Positions 25,653-34,103 of a DNA stretch of 64,000 nucleotides are shown here, piece by piece; the first letter of the stretch is position 1, and each line of letters begins with the position of its first letter. A program made the translations under genes and the position numbers. The stretch covers positions 3,112,001 through 3,176,000 of the forward strand of contig CALNXK010000025.1 of assembly GCA_942486035.1 (NCBI GenBank), in the 5' to 3' direction. Under the pieces are notes generated by a model, which did no database searches, was not told the origin of the DNA, and worked only from the letters and a program-made list of their open reading frames with translations. This stretch comes from Porites lobata. Lineage: Eukaryota; Cnidaria; Anthozoa; Scleractinia; Poritidae.

Positions 25653-28600
25653 GTTGGTCAAAAATATCGAGACAAAACAACTTTAGCTAGTTAAAGCTAG
25701 AATTAAATCCTTTTTTTCCGCCAAAAAGCGGGCGCTTTTCTCTACTAGTAGGCTATAACATATAGCCTAGTGGTAACTCAACAAATCAGAACGGAGCATT
25801 GAAAATGGACCACAAGTTGGATTTTACTAATTAATAGATTTAGCCAGGGCTAAAAGCGAAGCCCTCCATATTACTTATAGTTTAATCAAAGAAAATATAA
25901 ATCGTGTAATACTAAGGAAACACTGGAGAAACGGTGAAGACAAGGACAACGGTAAAAAAACAACAACAATAGGTCTAATTAGCAAAAAAAACAACAACAA
26001 CTTTGCACGTGCAGCACACCTGTTTGTACATTTCCTTGGCGTTGTTTCGCAAGACTAAAACGTGAAACTTCCTAGTCACTCTCTTTATGGAGGAAATGTT
26101 TGTGTTCCTGTCCACTTTGTTTTTTCACTGCCGCTCATTTTCACCTTGGTGGCCGCTAGCATTTCTCATTTTCTCACAGCCGCTGTAAAATTTTAATGTG
26201 CTTCTTCCGACGAAATTGTTCTCCGTTGTTTTTTTTTTTTATTTCTCGCTCTAGTTCTTTCCCTGCATGTTATCCACCTAATGTAGACATCAACATTTAG
26301 TCGAAAGAAGGTCAAAGAAAGACTCAGCTATTTTGTAGTTGTTTTTTTTCTCTCTAAAAGTTCAGGCGGCCATGCGATTTGCCCCCGAAACGCGAGGCGT
26401 GCTTGAAATGCAAATTCCACCCAAGTTTACATGAATGGGCGAACGTACGTACGTACGTAAGTACGGACGGACGGACAATTACGTCACAACCAAAATTTCT
26501 TGGGTGCATAAATAACCAAATTTTCTTACCCTATATTGGGGTAAGAGTTTTGAGAGGCCAGCAGCACATACCCAGCAAACGTTGACCCAAGCAGCGAATT
26601 TTAGTTAACTGGGCTGCCTAGGGGCTATTTTTTCTGAGGGGAGGGGGCGGCTATACACACTCAGGCTACCATAAAATCTTGTCGCCGACCATTGCGTGAA
26701 ACAAAATCTCATGTGAGACTGAAACATAAACTCATTCAGAACATCGTACCCTTTTGAAAGACTTTCGTAACAAAAAATATGAGTACCTTAAGTGGGGGCT
26801 GTATAATAACTTTTAAATTCCACCATTATGAATAAAAATAAACAAGTTAGCCATTAATTTTAAGCAGGAAACGATTTGCATTATTTCCACGCACCCCTCC
26901 CCCAGTCCCTCTGTCCCCCAAAATATAGCGTGACAGTATAACGTGACTATAATTTGACGTAACCGGAAATAACAAAACTGGGCTGATTTACACTAGACAG
27001 GAATATTGTATTGTAAGAAAACCAGAAGTTTACTAAAACAGACAGCGAACTGTCCATTGATCCCGATGCAGGGGCCTCACTGACTGCAACCCTCAGACTT
27101 TAAATAGACGATACTAAATTGCGGTCTACAGTCTAAATGAAAACGCACTATTTTTTCCACAAGATAAAAAATATTCAGCTTTAAAATTTTCCTCTTGGTA
27201 TTTGTCTCTAACTTAAAGGAATATATACCAAAGGAATAAAATCTTTGCTCGTATGTTGCTTTCATCAGCACGCACTTTAAACAATGTAAATAGATGAAAC
27301 GATCGCCAACACATTTTTTACCTGATACCGATACGAGTTAAAAATTCGTTCGAGGTCGCTGTTTGTCTCACCCATGACTAACTTTTCTTCATGGCAGATA
27401 ACTATGCCGCTTTATAACTCCTCCGAAGTTTTTGTGCCAGCTAAACAATATGGAAACACTATTCACAGTCCTTGGATATTAAATAGACTGAAAGTAACGC
27501 ACTATGCGCCCTCGTTTACTTCTGATCACATGTGCACGAACTCTCTCTTTTCAAGCAACACATCTCAAGGCACAATAATTGACCCTTACATTAAGTAAAA
27601 CCCTTTGGTTCATTCATATTAATACTGTTTTTGCCCCTCACATTTACTGTCTTCGTTCGTAAACACCTTTAAGAAAATAAAGGTCCTGTAAGTCATGTGT
27701 ATTATGTTTCGAGATAAATGGATTATACTATTTTTTAAGTCCCCGTTTTGCGGTGACTTCAGTTTACATCTCCATAAAATGGTATAATTTAAGTCGTTGT
27801 AAATTTCCTCTTCATATGGTCGAGAAGGAAACAATCGCATCAAGCCTTTGAGATTTCTTTAATAAACAATTATTCTGCAAGAAAAGATTACACAATGTCC
27901 TAATTGGTTCCAAAATCTAAGCTAAACTGGAATCACGAAAGCATAAAGCAACTTAAATCAATCTATAAAACTGTCAATCAACGAAATCGGCGGATCAGCA
28001 ATCAATCATAACTCATCATCAGTTCAACGTAAAATAGACATAAAGTCACGTAATTTCCAATACATTTGGCGGAAACTTTGGACGTTTAGACCATCATATA
28101 CAGGGTAAAGGCTTCAGTACGAAAGCAGGAAATGCCTCCGTTGTGGAGGATAGGAACTACAGGGGTGAGGCGACCCAGGTTCAGTATGAGAGTTTTTAAA
28201 TGCATGTGGTTTCATATTTCGTAATCCTCAAAATGGCCGTGAACATGAAAGATTTGTAAGGAATTCAAGTAAAAAATTCAAGAAAAAAATACTCGTTAGA
28301 ATTTTGAATGAAATACACCTTATCTTATTTACTTTACTTGTGTTTGTTTGCTGTGTGGTTATCCCAATGAATCAGTAAAAGATAGGGACAAGAATGCTAA
28401 ATAAATTCATTGTTCATTCATGCGTGATTGTCTTACTTCTGACTTCCGGTTTCGTGGTGTTGCGAATACAAACCAGAGACTAACGTAAAGTCTTACACTT
28501 GGTCCAATAGTTTTATACTTACACTTGGTGTAAAAATACCCACTATAATGAGCAATTATATATCATGATTTTAGTTAAGTATTCTACGCGATATCATTGC

Positions 28601-28831
28601 ACCTTAATGTGTGTATAACAGGGGCTCCCAGTGTAAATAGTCGTTATGTTGTGGGTTATTTATTATCGTTACCCCCATCAAATTTATAAGTCCAAACGAA
28701 CTCAAAAGTATACTTCTTGAATTCAAACGAGAATTTTACATACCTGGAGCCGTTAGGAGAAATGAAGTACAGAAGAATGCGCTCCAAACTAAACCGCTCC
28801 AAACGCATCTGCAGTGCTGCTGTGATTTCAT
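2768..28831 (-). CDS. VEGFR-like receptor tyrosine kinase, copy 1 (15 coding exons)
   Basis: Predicted single-pass receptor tyrosine kinase of 1340 aa that would bind an extracellular ligand and phosphorylate tyrosines. Join on the minus strand: 28831-28744, 21434-21132, 20404-20096, 17863-17510, 16393-16088, 14730-14425, 11610-11260, 10013-9744, 8756-8572, 7335-7038, 6950-6649, 5327-5134, 4300-4057, 3593-3409, 3095-2768. All junctions are GT/AG and the summed length is 4023 nt in one open frame. Domains: signal peptide (1-29), seven Ig domains (about 30-762), transmembrane helix (about 779-801), kinase (about 851-1150) with Gly loop 858-863, beta3 Lys920, alphaC Glu937, catalytic Asp1029, DFG Asp1047 and activation-loop Tyr1055/Tyr1060, then a tail ending ETSV. 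Seven Ig domains and the GAFGQV-EA and DIYKD motifs match class V (VEGFR) kinases; FGFR or PDGFR relatives are less likely. The start Met is chosen because it aligns with that of copy 2; an in-frame upstream ATG exists near 29005. Same-strand paralogue lies upstream at 34104-54637. Confidence 0.93.
3409..3593 (-). CDS. Copy 1 exon 14: cytoplasmic tail, first part
   Basis: 185 nt, phase 0 to 2. Begins DNPYLALQMDEE. Candidate docking tyrosines are NPYLAL, SGYYLQP and RYVKSP. The exon joins the next to make QYRYDSPLP. Confidence 0.9.
3862..4010. repeat. Degenerate CAGT/GTCA tetranucleotide tract, copy 1 intron 13
   Basis: Repeated CAGT units with drift. A related tract sits in the same intron of copy 2 (35640-35740). 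Confidence 0.7.
4057..4300 (-). CDS. Copy 1 exon 13: kinase C-lobe
   Basis: 244 nt, phase 2 to 0. WSFGILLWETFTLGGTPYPG (subdomain IX), then CPLEVYTIMRDCW and EQRPHFTTL (subdomain XI). Ends at HTTT before the tail exons. Confidence 0.93.
5134..5327 (-). CDS. Copy 1 exon 12: catalytic loop and activation loop
   Basis: 194 nt, phase 0 to 2. CVHRDLAARN catalytic loop (AAR form, typical of receptor tyrosine kinases), IADFGLARDIYKDDQYV activation loop with two tyrosines in VEGFR/PDGFR-like spacing, and LPVKWMAPESLF. Confidence 0.94.
6649..6950 (-). CDS. Copy 1 exon 11: kinase alphaC, hinge and short insert
   Basis: 302 nt, phase 1 to 0. Begins EGATEAEYKDL; alphaC Glu in LASELKILIHLG; hinge LMVIMEFAP with Met at the gatekeeper position. 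The kinase insert (around RETYDASWTKTMNEPEKEF) is only about 20 residues, far shorter than in vertebrate VEGFRs. Confidence 0.92.
7038..7335 (-). CDS. Copy 1 exon 10: kinase N-lobe beta1-beta3 with basic insert
   Basis: 298 nt, phase 0 to 1. Contains WEFPEERLILG, the Gly loop GAGAFGQVVEAEAIG and the beta3 VAVKTLK. Between them lies a long loop (about residues 877-914) rich in Lys/Arg, with KRRSK and RRSS. VEGFR and FGFR kinases have only about ten residues here. Confidence 0.92.
7426..7530. repeat. GTAG/TAGG tetranucleotide tract, copy 1 intron 9
   Basis: Imperfect AGGT units, with a counterpart in intron 9 of copy 2. Confidence 0.75.
8040..8480. repeat. CCA/CAC-rich minisatellite in copy 1 intron 9
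   Basis: Runs of CAC/CCA triplets alternate with a CATTTCTATTGTTTTCCC-type spacer. The long histidine/threonine-rich reading frames here are a by-product of the triplets. It lies within 100 nt of the transmembrane exon's donor. Confidence 0.8.
8572..8756 (-). CDS. Copy 1 exon 9: transmembrane and juxtamembrane segment
   Basis: 185 nt, phase 1 to 0. Short stalk (EESIPVVLDGG), hydrophobic helix from about TLVGIATGVSVFVLILL to VVCCCLY, then a stop-transfer HRQKK. The juxtamembrane part contains YKQLYFL, with tyrosines that could be regulatory. The three consecutive cysteines at the inner leaflet are candidate palmitoylation sites (inference). Confidence 0.9.
9409..9528. mobile_element. Hairpin MITE, TTTAGGTTTCTGGGAAACTG family, member 1
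   Basis: Inverted ends TTTAGG...CCTAAA enclosing complementary CTGCCCACC and GGTGGGCAG blocks. A second member lies at 12446-12567. Confidence 0.7.
9744..10013 (-). CDS. Copy 1 exon 8: Ig-like domain 7
   Basis: 270 nt, phase 1-1. An I-set type Ig domain (NISCVAVGNPAPSVTWLK, then FGLYSCIASN). Membrane-proximal; in VEGFRs Ig7 makes receptor-receptor contacts (family knowledge). Confidence 0.9.
10503..11012. mobile_element. Tc1/mariner (pogo/Tigger)-like MITE, 510 bp
   Basis: Inverted ends CAGTGAAACCTCTATTAAGC and its complement, flanked by TA on both sides. The motif GTGTCCGCTTAATAGAGG repeats several times inside, so the element is internally self-similar. No transposase frame. In copy 1 intron 7. 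Confidence 0.8.
11260..11610 (-). CDS. Copy 1 exon 7: Ig-like domain 6
   Basis: 351 nt, phase 1-1. Begins ALKAPHISDIPDVRVV. Ig landmarks are AELHCDVTGNPEPSITWYF and EGKYWCRANNTEGS. Two further cysteines (KDNCKRR and VICNP) may form an extra disulfide, and these are conserved in copy 2. Confidence 0.88.
12446..12567. mobile_element. Hairpin MITE, TTTAGGTTTCTGGGAAACTG family, member 2
   Basis: About 50-bp arms: TTTAGGTTCTGGGAAACTG on the left and its near complement ending CCAGAAACCTAAA on the right. Confidence 0.75.
13204..13612. mobile_element. AGGGGCACCCAA-ended MITE, 409 bp
   Basis: Ends AGGGGCACCCAATGG and CGTTGGGTGCCCCT are inverted, the same ends as the 396-bp elements at 55709 and 60447; the interior differs. 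Flanks AAATAAAC and GAAGAAAC look like a decayed 8-bp target duplication. In copy 1 intron 6. Confidence 0.7.
13963..14310. mobile_element. TAGAGAC-ended foldback with GAGTAC repeats
   Basis: Left TAGAGAC...CGAGTACGAGATTT and right AAAATCTCGTACTCGTACTCG...GTCTCTA are inverted. The right end carries tandem TACTCG hexamers. Confidence 0.6.
14425..14730 (-). CDS. Copy 1 exon 6: Ig-like domain 5
   Basis: 306 nt, phase 1-1. Begins KKLTIDTVKTLTGVNEKS. Cysteines are in LHVYCIA and GHYGCTT; the canonical strand-C tryptophan is not evident. Several N-glycosylation sequons (NVT, NVS, NIT). Only moderately similar to copy 2. Confidence 0.87.
15226..15676. mobile_element. GGAGGTGAATAGTG-ended MITE, about 450 bp
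   Basis: Ends GGAGGTGAATAGTGG and CTATTCACTGATTCACCTCC are inverted. Contains a small GACGCGAAGCGTC palindrome. No coding frame. In copy 1 intron 5. Confidence 0.6.
16088..16393 (-). CDS. Copy 1 exon 5: Ig-like domain 4 (short form)
   Basis: 306 nt, phase 1-1, acceptor ttacggacag. Begins VSPRIEKRGSEVSIEEG. Ig landmarks are ATISCRV, TFSWQYA and AEYRCQAHNSLG. It is 12 residues shorter than the paralogous exon and lacks two cysteines present there. Confidence 0.88.
17037..17058. repeat. ACGG tetranucleotide microsatellite
   Basis: About five ACGG units next to the following MITE. Confidence 0.8.
17069..17391. mobile_element. GGGCGCTTTCCATTTA-ended MITE, 323 bp
   Basis: Ends GGGCGCTTTCCATTTA and TAAATGGAAAGCGCCC are perfect complements, flanked by GTT on each side (possible 3-bp duplication). 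Many internal GGAAATTTCCG-type inverted pieces. In copy 1 intron 4. Confidence 0.75.
17510..17863 (-). CDS. Copy 1 exon 4: Ig-like domain 3
   Basis: 354 nt, phase 1-1. Starts LSAPSIQAYTGQTEVPEG. Landmarks are IKCETEG, the Ig tryptophan in VDWYRNGKK and DVGDFKCVASNG. A loop with extra cysteines (TNCHSNPQSCDK) could form an additional disulfide. About 95% identical to the copy 2 exon by eye. Confidence 0.9.
18222..19521. mobile_element. 1.3-kb TTAA-flanked insertion unique to copy 1
   Basis: Bounded by TTAA at 18218-18221 and 19522-19525, with ends GGGCAATTC and GAATCACCC (short imperfect inverted repeat). The matching intron of copy 2 (near 49720) runs straight through a single TTAA. TTAA duplication suits piggyBac or Kolobok-type transposons. 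No transposase frame seen, so presumably non-autonomous. Confidence 0.8.
19840..20027 (-). mobile_element. tRNA-derived SINE-like element, copy 1 intron 3
   Basis: On the minus strand it opens TGGCCCAGTGGCCAGCACAT (A-box-like), followed by ACTCACAATGCAGTTG and CCAGTCCATGTCCTGCC (B-box-like). A non-tRNA tail ends GCATTATTATTTTGTTTC. A matching element is at the same place in copy 2. Confidence 0.55.
20096..20404 (-). CDS. Copy 1 exon 3: Ig-like domain 2
   Basis: 309 nt, phase 1-1. Begins AQLPRHFVLKPNKS. Ig-fold landmarks are VTCEAE, LKWEKEQDD and the DTGIYKC signature. Nearly identical to copy 2 exon 3, including the flanking introns. VEGFRs use Ig2 and Ig3 for ligand binding (family knowledge). 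Confidence 0.9.
21132..21434 (-). CDS. Copy 1 exon 2: Ig-like domain 1
   Basis: 303 nt, phase 1 at both ends, with acceptor ctctag and donor gtctgt. It begins VRALKFLQDPP and has paired Ig cysteines (FNC and YKC, the latter after LSDGGYYKC). Most divergent from copy 2 in its middle strands, where ligand-facing surfaces often lie (inference). Confidence 0.88.
21552..21947. mobile_element. CCCGGGGGA-ended MITE, about 395 bp
   Basis: Inverted GC-rich ends (CCCGGGGGAGGACTCC and GGGAGTACCCCCC...CCCGGG). Related end fragments occur near 25062, 52318 and 58043. Located in copy 1 intron 1. Confidence 0.6.
23946..24076. mobile_element. MITE with perfect 26-bp inverted ends
   Basis: Starts TTAGAGCGGTTTTCACTTGA and ends with the exact complement; 131 bp overall with an AACCAAAACC-rich centre. 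The TA next to each GAGCGG end suggests a TA duplication (Tc1/mariner type). Confidence 0.8.
25271..25320. repeat. 50-bp perfect palindrome without spacer
   Basis: TTTCTGTTCATGCATCACCT and five more bases are followed directly by their exact reverse complement. Confidence 0.95.
25534..25632. repeat. Foldback with ATTATTCCTC ends
   Basis: ATTATTCCTCG and CGAGAGGAATAAT are inverted around short GCCCGAATGGGC and GGCCGAAGGCC hairpins. Confidence 0.6.
25835..26530. repeat. Dispersed repeat, copy A (related to 62440-63600)
   Basis: Shares ordered blocks with the second copy: GATTTAGCCAGGG, AACTTTGCACGTGCAGC, CACTGCCGCTCATTTTCACC, GGCCGCTAGCATTTCTCA, TTTTCTCTCTAAAAGT and GGCCATGCGATTT. No coding function seen. 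Confidence 0.75.
28744..28831 (-). CDS. Copy 1 exon 1: signal peptide
   Basis: 88 nt ending in phase 1 at a GT donor (CCAG/gtatgt). It encodes a start Met, a short polar stretch (KSQQHCRCVW) and a hydrophobic core (VWSAFFCTSFLLTAPG), a secretory signal peptide. The Met aligns with that of the paralogous exon at 54637, which supports this start over the upstream in-frame ATG. Confidence 0.85.
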
Positions 28832-29051
28832 GATGAACAGTGTACCTGCTAATTGCTTCGTAGTTTCCTTTGTTTTCAATATATTCTGTGCAATATATTT
28901 AACAAGAAAATAACCTGGAGAATTTTTCCTTCTGATCAGTTGTACTCCTATGGATTTCACAATAAAGAATAAAATAAAGTGTGTTACTTTTCCTTCGAGG
29001 TTCATGAAAAGGAAGTGTATTATGTCTGTTTTAATTTTGATTTAATTTGCG

Positions 29052-29113
29052 GAACATGCGCTTGTTAACCGCGGCCAATAGTAAGCACGTTTCTATCTGC
29101 GTCTGCTACGTCA
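29052..29113 (-). promoter_or_regulatory. Conserved upstream block of copy 1 (putative promoter element)
   Basis: About 230 nt upstream of the start Met. Shares TGTTAACCGC, a GCCAAT (inverted CCAAT box relative to the gene), TTTCTATCT and TACGTCA (TGACGTA, CRE-like, on the gene strand) with the block at 54853-54914, at nearly the same distance from the ATG. Conservation in otherwise diverged flanks suggests promoter function (inference). Confidence 0.5.
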
Positions 29114-31369
29114 GGCGTGACGTATGGATTTCCGCGATTTTGTCACTGCTCATTTTAGCTGCAAACTTGACCCTAAAGTATATCATACATGTGAGGATAA
29201 GGTTGAGTTTCATTTTCATCCCCCCTTCCCCCTCCCCCCGCCCCCCCCCCCCTCGAAACACCTTAAACGCGTTCTAAGCGGTGACAGGAAGTGGCAGCCA
29301 TGCTTCAAAGGTCAGGGTTATCCGATATCCGAAAACTCAAAAAAGCATTATCAAGTATGTATGGCGTTTTTTTGTTTGTTTTTTTTTTCTTACTAATAAT
29401 TTCGTTTGTTGTTTACAACAGTGGTATGTACAACAATACACACGAGCCAGTATTATGTCTAACTTGCATTGAAGCCTGATGGCCAACTTGGCTCTTAAAA
29501 ATTCGTCAACATTTTCACTGATATCCCATGTGCCCGCTAAATCTGACAAAGAAAGCTTTACTTGCATCATAGCTGGAAAAGACCCAAGAAGCGTTCAAAA
29601 ACGACGTCACATTGAAATAATCTCTTTGATGACTAATTAAAATTCTTTCAGGCGCACAGTTTGAAACTGATTTTGTTGCGTCTTTTCCGTCAGGCTATTC
29701 ATTTAATTCACTCAGCTCGTTTTTAGTGTAATCGAAGCTAGAAACTGAACCGTATATAAACCAGTAAAACCGTGAGCAGTTGTGACTGGTGCTGCGTGCG
29801 CTATATATTTAACACGGAAAACAAAAAACAAAACGTAAATCCGCAAGGATGTCGTATTTACTCATGACGACAATACGTCAGGAGACAACACGATTTTAAT
29901 TTATTGAAGTATTAGGCAAAAAATCTCAACACTGTCAGCTCAATCGTCACGTAGTAATTTAAATGGCATTTCAAATTCAGTCTGCAATTAGAAAAAACAC
30001 CAAAGAGATATTTCATCCAATTGAATTAACTATAGTTCGTACGCAGTATGCATGCGTAACGTGAGTGCTTGTAAAATTAATTAGTATATTCTGAAATAAT
30101 CAAGCCAGCGTATAAAGAAACATTATATTTTTATATCTCTTAACTCTTCTTGATGTGTAAAACGTTGAAGAGTAATAAAGTAGATGTGTTACGGTGACAT
30201 AACAGTCCATTAGCTAGGAGGGTCTTATGGCTCACTTAAAGAGAACAAACAAAACAAGGACAGAGCGGTAGCTTTCACTTTGTAAACCAAATTTTAAATT
30301 CGCCCTTCATACCCTTTTTTTGGCCGCCATCTTGGATTTAAAAAGAAACCTTCGATTTCCTCTTAAAAAATACGCGATTTTTGTTTTGAAATCATGCCAG
30401 AGATATTACTTTAGGATTGTTACAGTTAGTCTAGATAAGATGACGTCATATAAAACGTCACAGTGACTGCCATTTGCCTTTGGCATTAGTGCATTCAACT
30501 GCTATCGAACCTGAAACAAGACACAATAAAAAAGACGACAAAAGTAACAACTATCTTTCTGCTTTACCCGCAGAAGTACTTATCTGTGTCCATACTTTAC
30601 ATTCTTAGAGTAGAAGGTAATTGTAGTTTATGCTTTCCTGCACGTAGAGGAGAGTCATTTTCTTCAGGAACCGGCTTAGGTACTAGTCTCCCTCGCAGCC
30701 GTTTTTTGGATGTCACGCAACGCTCCCCCATACAAGCTGCACAAACGGCACGACGTCAGAGCTATATGCATACTCTATTCAACGTGCCGATGAGGGGAGC
30801 ATAACAGTGGCCCTTCATACTACGAATTGATAATTGCTTTTGCGATCTTGTAAAGATGACTCTCATGGGGGCAAACTCTCTAGTTTGACTTTCCTGTCAG
30901 TTTACCGTGGTGGATCTCGTATTCAGCACATCCGCAATATGACACTTCTTTTAGTATAGTTGCCACATAGCACGAGTGCTTCCGTATCTTTAATTGAAAG
31001 GTGTCGACGTATTCTCATCACTCCTCCCCGATACTCATCATAGCTCGGACGTACCCTTCATTGTGTTGGGGAAGCAATGCTGCTTTCCACTTTCCTTTAC
31101 CAAAGAAGGCAGAGGTGTCATCACAGCCTGTGATCGCCTAGAGTTTAAGCCGATAAGGGCCCTTTGCGGAGTCAAAGGATGAAAATGCCTGGGCCGAGTT
31201 GCATGATTTTAATTATTCTGGATGTCGTGCCTCTTTCCTTTTTCACTTAGCACTTTTCAAAGTCAAGTTTAGCTATGAGCAAGCCTTTAGACAATTGAAG
31301 AAATCAGTGTCCGCGCAGGGTGCATCAAGCACGTGATTCCAGGCGCGTGCCAGGCATGAAGAACCACAC

Positions 31370-31531
31370 GCGTAACCTGAGTATCAGGCGTTTCTGGGGG
31401 AAAAGGGGAAAGATGGAAGCGAAAAAGGGAGAGAGCTGAAGGAGAGAAACTTATTCTTCCCCTCCCCCCTCCCCAATTTAAAATCTCCTCTCCCCTAGCC
31501 CCTTAGGAAGGCCTGATACTCAGGCTACCAT
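31370..31531. mobile_element. Foldback with CCTGAGTATCAGGC ends
   Basis: Ends GTAACCTGAGTATCAGGC and GCCTGATACTCAGGCTAC are inverted; purine-rich left half and pyrimidine-rich right half form the stem. Confidence 0.65.
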
Positions 31532-33377
31532 AATCGTATCAGCCTCTTCACGACTGAAATATACCTCAGGGAACAGGATCTCGTTGTGGGGCTGCGTCTA
31601 CTCGCCAGCGCTGGTCTTCGGTTGTCATACCTACATGATCCAGTTGACGAGTCTGCTTCTAAAGATGCTTTTGTCTTGCACAGTAACAAGAGGAGTTTGA
31701 CGATTTCAGCCGCTTATTAGTGATGACACTGAGCATGCAGCTTGTTCCGCAGAACTTCACCGTATAGACAAGGCGTAAATTCTAATATTGTACACTGTCA
31801 TAGCCTGGTCCAGGCGTTCAGAACACTGACAGAGTAAGACATTATTTTCAGTCTTTTGAAATTCTATATCAACACATCGCGATACACGGCGAACACCACC
31901 TACGCGCCTGCTGCTGGTGCTCCTGACCATATCAAACTCTCTCAGTGACCTCACGGAACGTAGCTCAAGAGAAGAACTTAAACCTCTGCAAGACTGCTAC
32001 CTCCTTGATCGGAATTGCTGACTAAACTTCTCTAGGTACTTCAAGGTGGCTGAGATGCGCCGCCCACGCTGTTGGGAGAGTCTGGCTTTGTTTGTCTTTC
32101 GCGTGAGTCCCTTAAGATGGGTAAGAGATCAAGCAACAGCCCGAGGACCATTCAAGTTGTTTTCAATGTGAAAGCAGCTTTAATTTCAATATGATGAAAC
32201 TGTCCGAGAAGTGCCATCCAAGCAAAAAAAATCGTGACCCATACGGAAAGCACAAGATCCTTGTTGCGGACCTTACGCACAGCCTTCAGCTTAGCTTCCT
32301 TCACTGGGTAAAAGTAATCTTGAGTGAGATTAAATGAGCAACAGCCCGTTATGAAGTCATTCGATGGCTGCTTTCACTTGCTCGTGTGTATTCGTTTCTT
32401 TTTGTTATAGCACCAATGAATCATGCACGTTCCGCTGGACAAGAGTAACGAAGGCTCTGCCAGATTAGGTTCAATCAGAAACTCAAATATTTTATCTAAA
32501 CACAAATTTATTCACAGTCGGCTCCACGTTATAACAAGATATGCTATAAACAATAACAAATTAAATCGATATTTAAAAATAGAGTTAAATTCAAGCTCTT
32601 AAGCATTTTAAAGAAACAAATTAAATTTGTTTCTTTGTTTGGTCAGTAGATATTTGCTGTTTTCCTTTTATATTTTCCCTATAATATCGTTCTTACGAAT
32701 CCAAGCGTAAGTGAACAATTAATTATCCTCTATTCTATAAAAACTGCCCTTCTACAATGCATTATGCATACGGTATTGTTTGCATTACTTCAGAATATTC
32801 TGCAAAATTCAGTTAAAAATACCTGCCTGAAATTCATAACTATATATTTAATACTCACACTTCCTGATGTGTGTGAGATTCCGGAAGCTGATTGGGCCGT
32901 GTTACAGCCAATGAAGAAAGACTTTCAAGACCCCATCGGATCGCTTTATGACTGTTGAAGAGTAAATTGAACGTTGTGTATGATCTCATCCTTTCTTTGA
33001 TTTTGATTCTTTACGAAGCTATTTAAACATGTCTTTGACTTCTTGTTGCTCCTCACATTGTAGTTAGAGTAAAAACAGTTGCTTTTGCTATTCAAAGGTC
33101 TCAGTTGGGAATACTAAAAATGCTACAGTCAGTGCGAGCGATTATTTACAAGCAAAACACCCCCGCCAGCCTCTAACCCTTAAATATTTTAAAACAAGTT
33201 AACAGTATTATACTCGTCAACAAGACGGGAAATTGTATATACAGAAGCCTAGACACTAGAGAGGGAGCGGTGGAAAGAGTGGTAAATAATTGTACAACTA
33301 GAAATTATAATTTGGATAAATTGGACCCTCAACTTGTGCGTTTTGCTCTGACTACCGTCGGTAATAATTTGCGAATC

Positions 33378-33530
33378 AATTCATCACTTAAGAAACGAGA
33401 GGGAAACTGGGGCGAGTTAGCTTTTGCAAAGACCTCTGGGAATGTTACTGGGGACGCGCCGGCCATTTTTTCTTGTCCCCAGTAACAATCCCACAATTCT
33501 TTGCTGAAGTTAACTTGGCCCAGATGCCCG
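33378..33530. repeat. Long imperfect hairpin (about 49-bp arms)
   Basis: CTGGGAATGTTACTGGGGA and TCCCCAGTAACAATCCCA face each other, and complementarity continues outward through GCAAAG/CTTTGC and AGTTAG/TTAACT. Confidence 0.7.
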
Positions 33531-33662
33531 TTTCTCAAAAGGCGCGAAAACTTTTCGGGCCCGAAGGCAATTTTTTTCCTCGTTTCAAATTTCTTTGCAG
33601 TTTCTTTCTCGTTTTTTAAGTAGCAAATTAAGCTAAATAGCTATGTAGCTCATCTGGGCCAT
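33518..33662. mobile_element. Small element with TGGCCCAGATG ends
   Basis: TGGCCCAGATG and CATCTGGGCCA are perfect inverted ends. The interior has GCCCGTTTCTCAAAAG and CTTTTCGGGCCCGAA, resembling the 59615 family. Confidence 0.55.
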
Positions 33663-33929
33663 AAGACATCGACAACGTCATGCGACACGCGAAAGTTTCA
33701 AACATTATGAAAGAAATATTGGTATTTTGTAGTTGTTTTCCTCTTAAGTTTTCAACACATAAAATGACATTTAGATCCGTAAGCGTGATAGAGCCGATAA
33801 ACTGTTTATCTAATTACCTCGCCTAGTTAGTGCCTTGCCTCGCCCCTTCGATATACATTCATATTATGCATTACTGTGCTGAATTATGCATTGCTTATCC
33901 TGAATAAGTTAACTACTTTTGCGTTTCGC

Positions 33930-34103
33930 GTTGTCCAATGCACATTTCCTTTTAATTTTCCTGTTAGTAATAATTCCGTCTATCCTGACGGCCGAATGAA
34001 AAATCCCTTGACAAGTAGCGTCGTTCCCCTACAGTCGTCTTTAGAGCACCATGGGAGTTCCAGCACTGCCGTCAACATTGGGACTATATCGGACTTTCAA
34101 AAC
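33930..34103 (-). promoter_or_regulatory. Copy 2 3'UTR with candidate polyadenylation signal
   Basis: Aligns with the copy 1 3'UTR. An ATTAAA (minus strand, 33956-33951) occupies the place of the copy 1 AATAAA, about 147 nt past the stop. Confidence 0.5.

Larger units (their letters stand above)
21948..28743. other. Remainder of copy 1 intron 1: repeats, no gene seen
   Basis: Non-coding by my reading. It holds the 23946 MITE, the 25271 palindrome, an AC microsatellite at 25375-25395, the 25534 foldback and the 25835 dispersed repeat. The frames seen here (longest 214 codons at 23768-24412, minus) overlap these repeats and show no recognisable domain. Confidence 0.6.
29114..33929. other. Spacer between the two receptor genes
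   Basis: No gene I can support. Notable contents are a poly-C tract near 29220-29255, a CTCCCTCGCAGCCGTTTTTT motif near 30690 that looks like a transposon end, the 31370 foldback, and the 33378 hairpin plus 33518 element. From about 31000 to 32400 the sequence is more GC-balanced and could be a decayed coding repeat, but I recognise no domain. Confidence 0.6.

Noticed and set aside
30994..32340. Possible decayed gene between the receptor copies
   Set aside because: Base composition looks more coding-like, but frames are short and I recognise no domain, so no gene is called.
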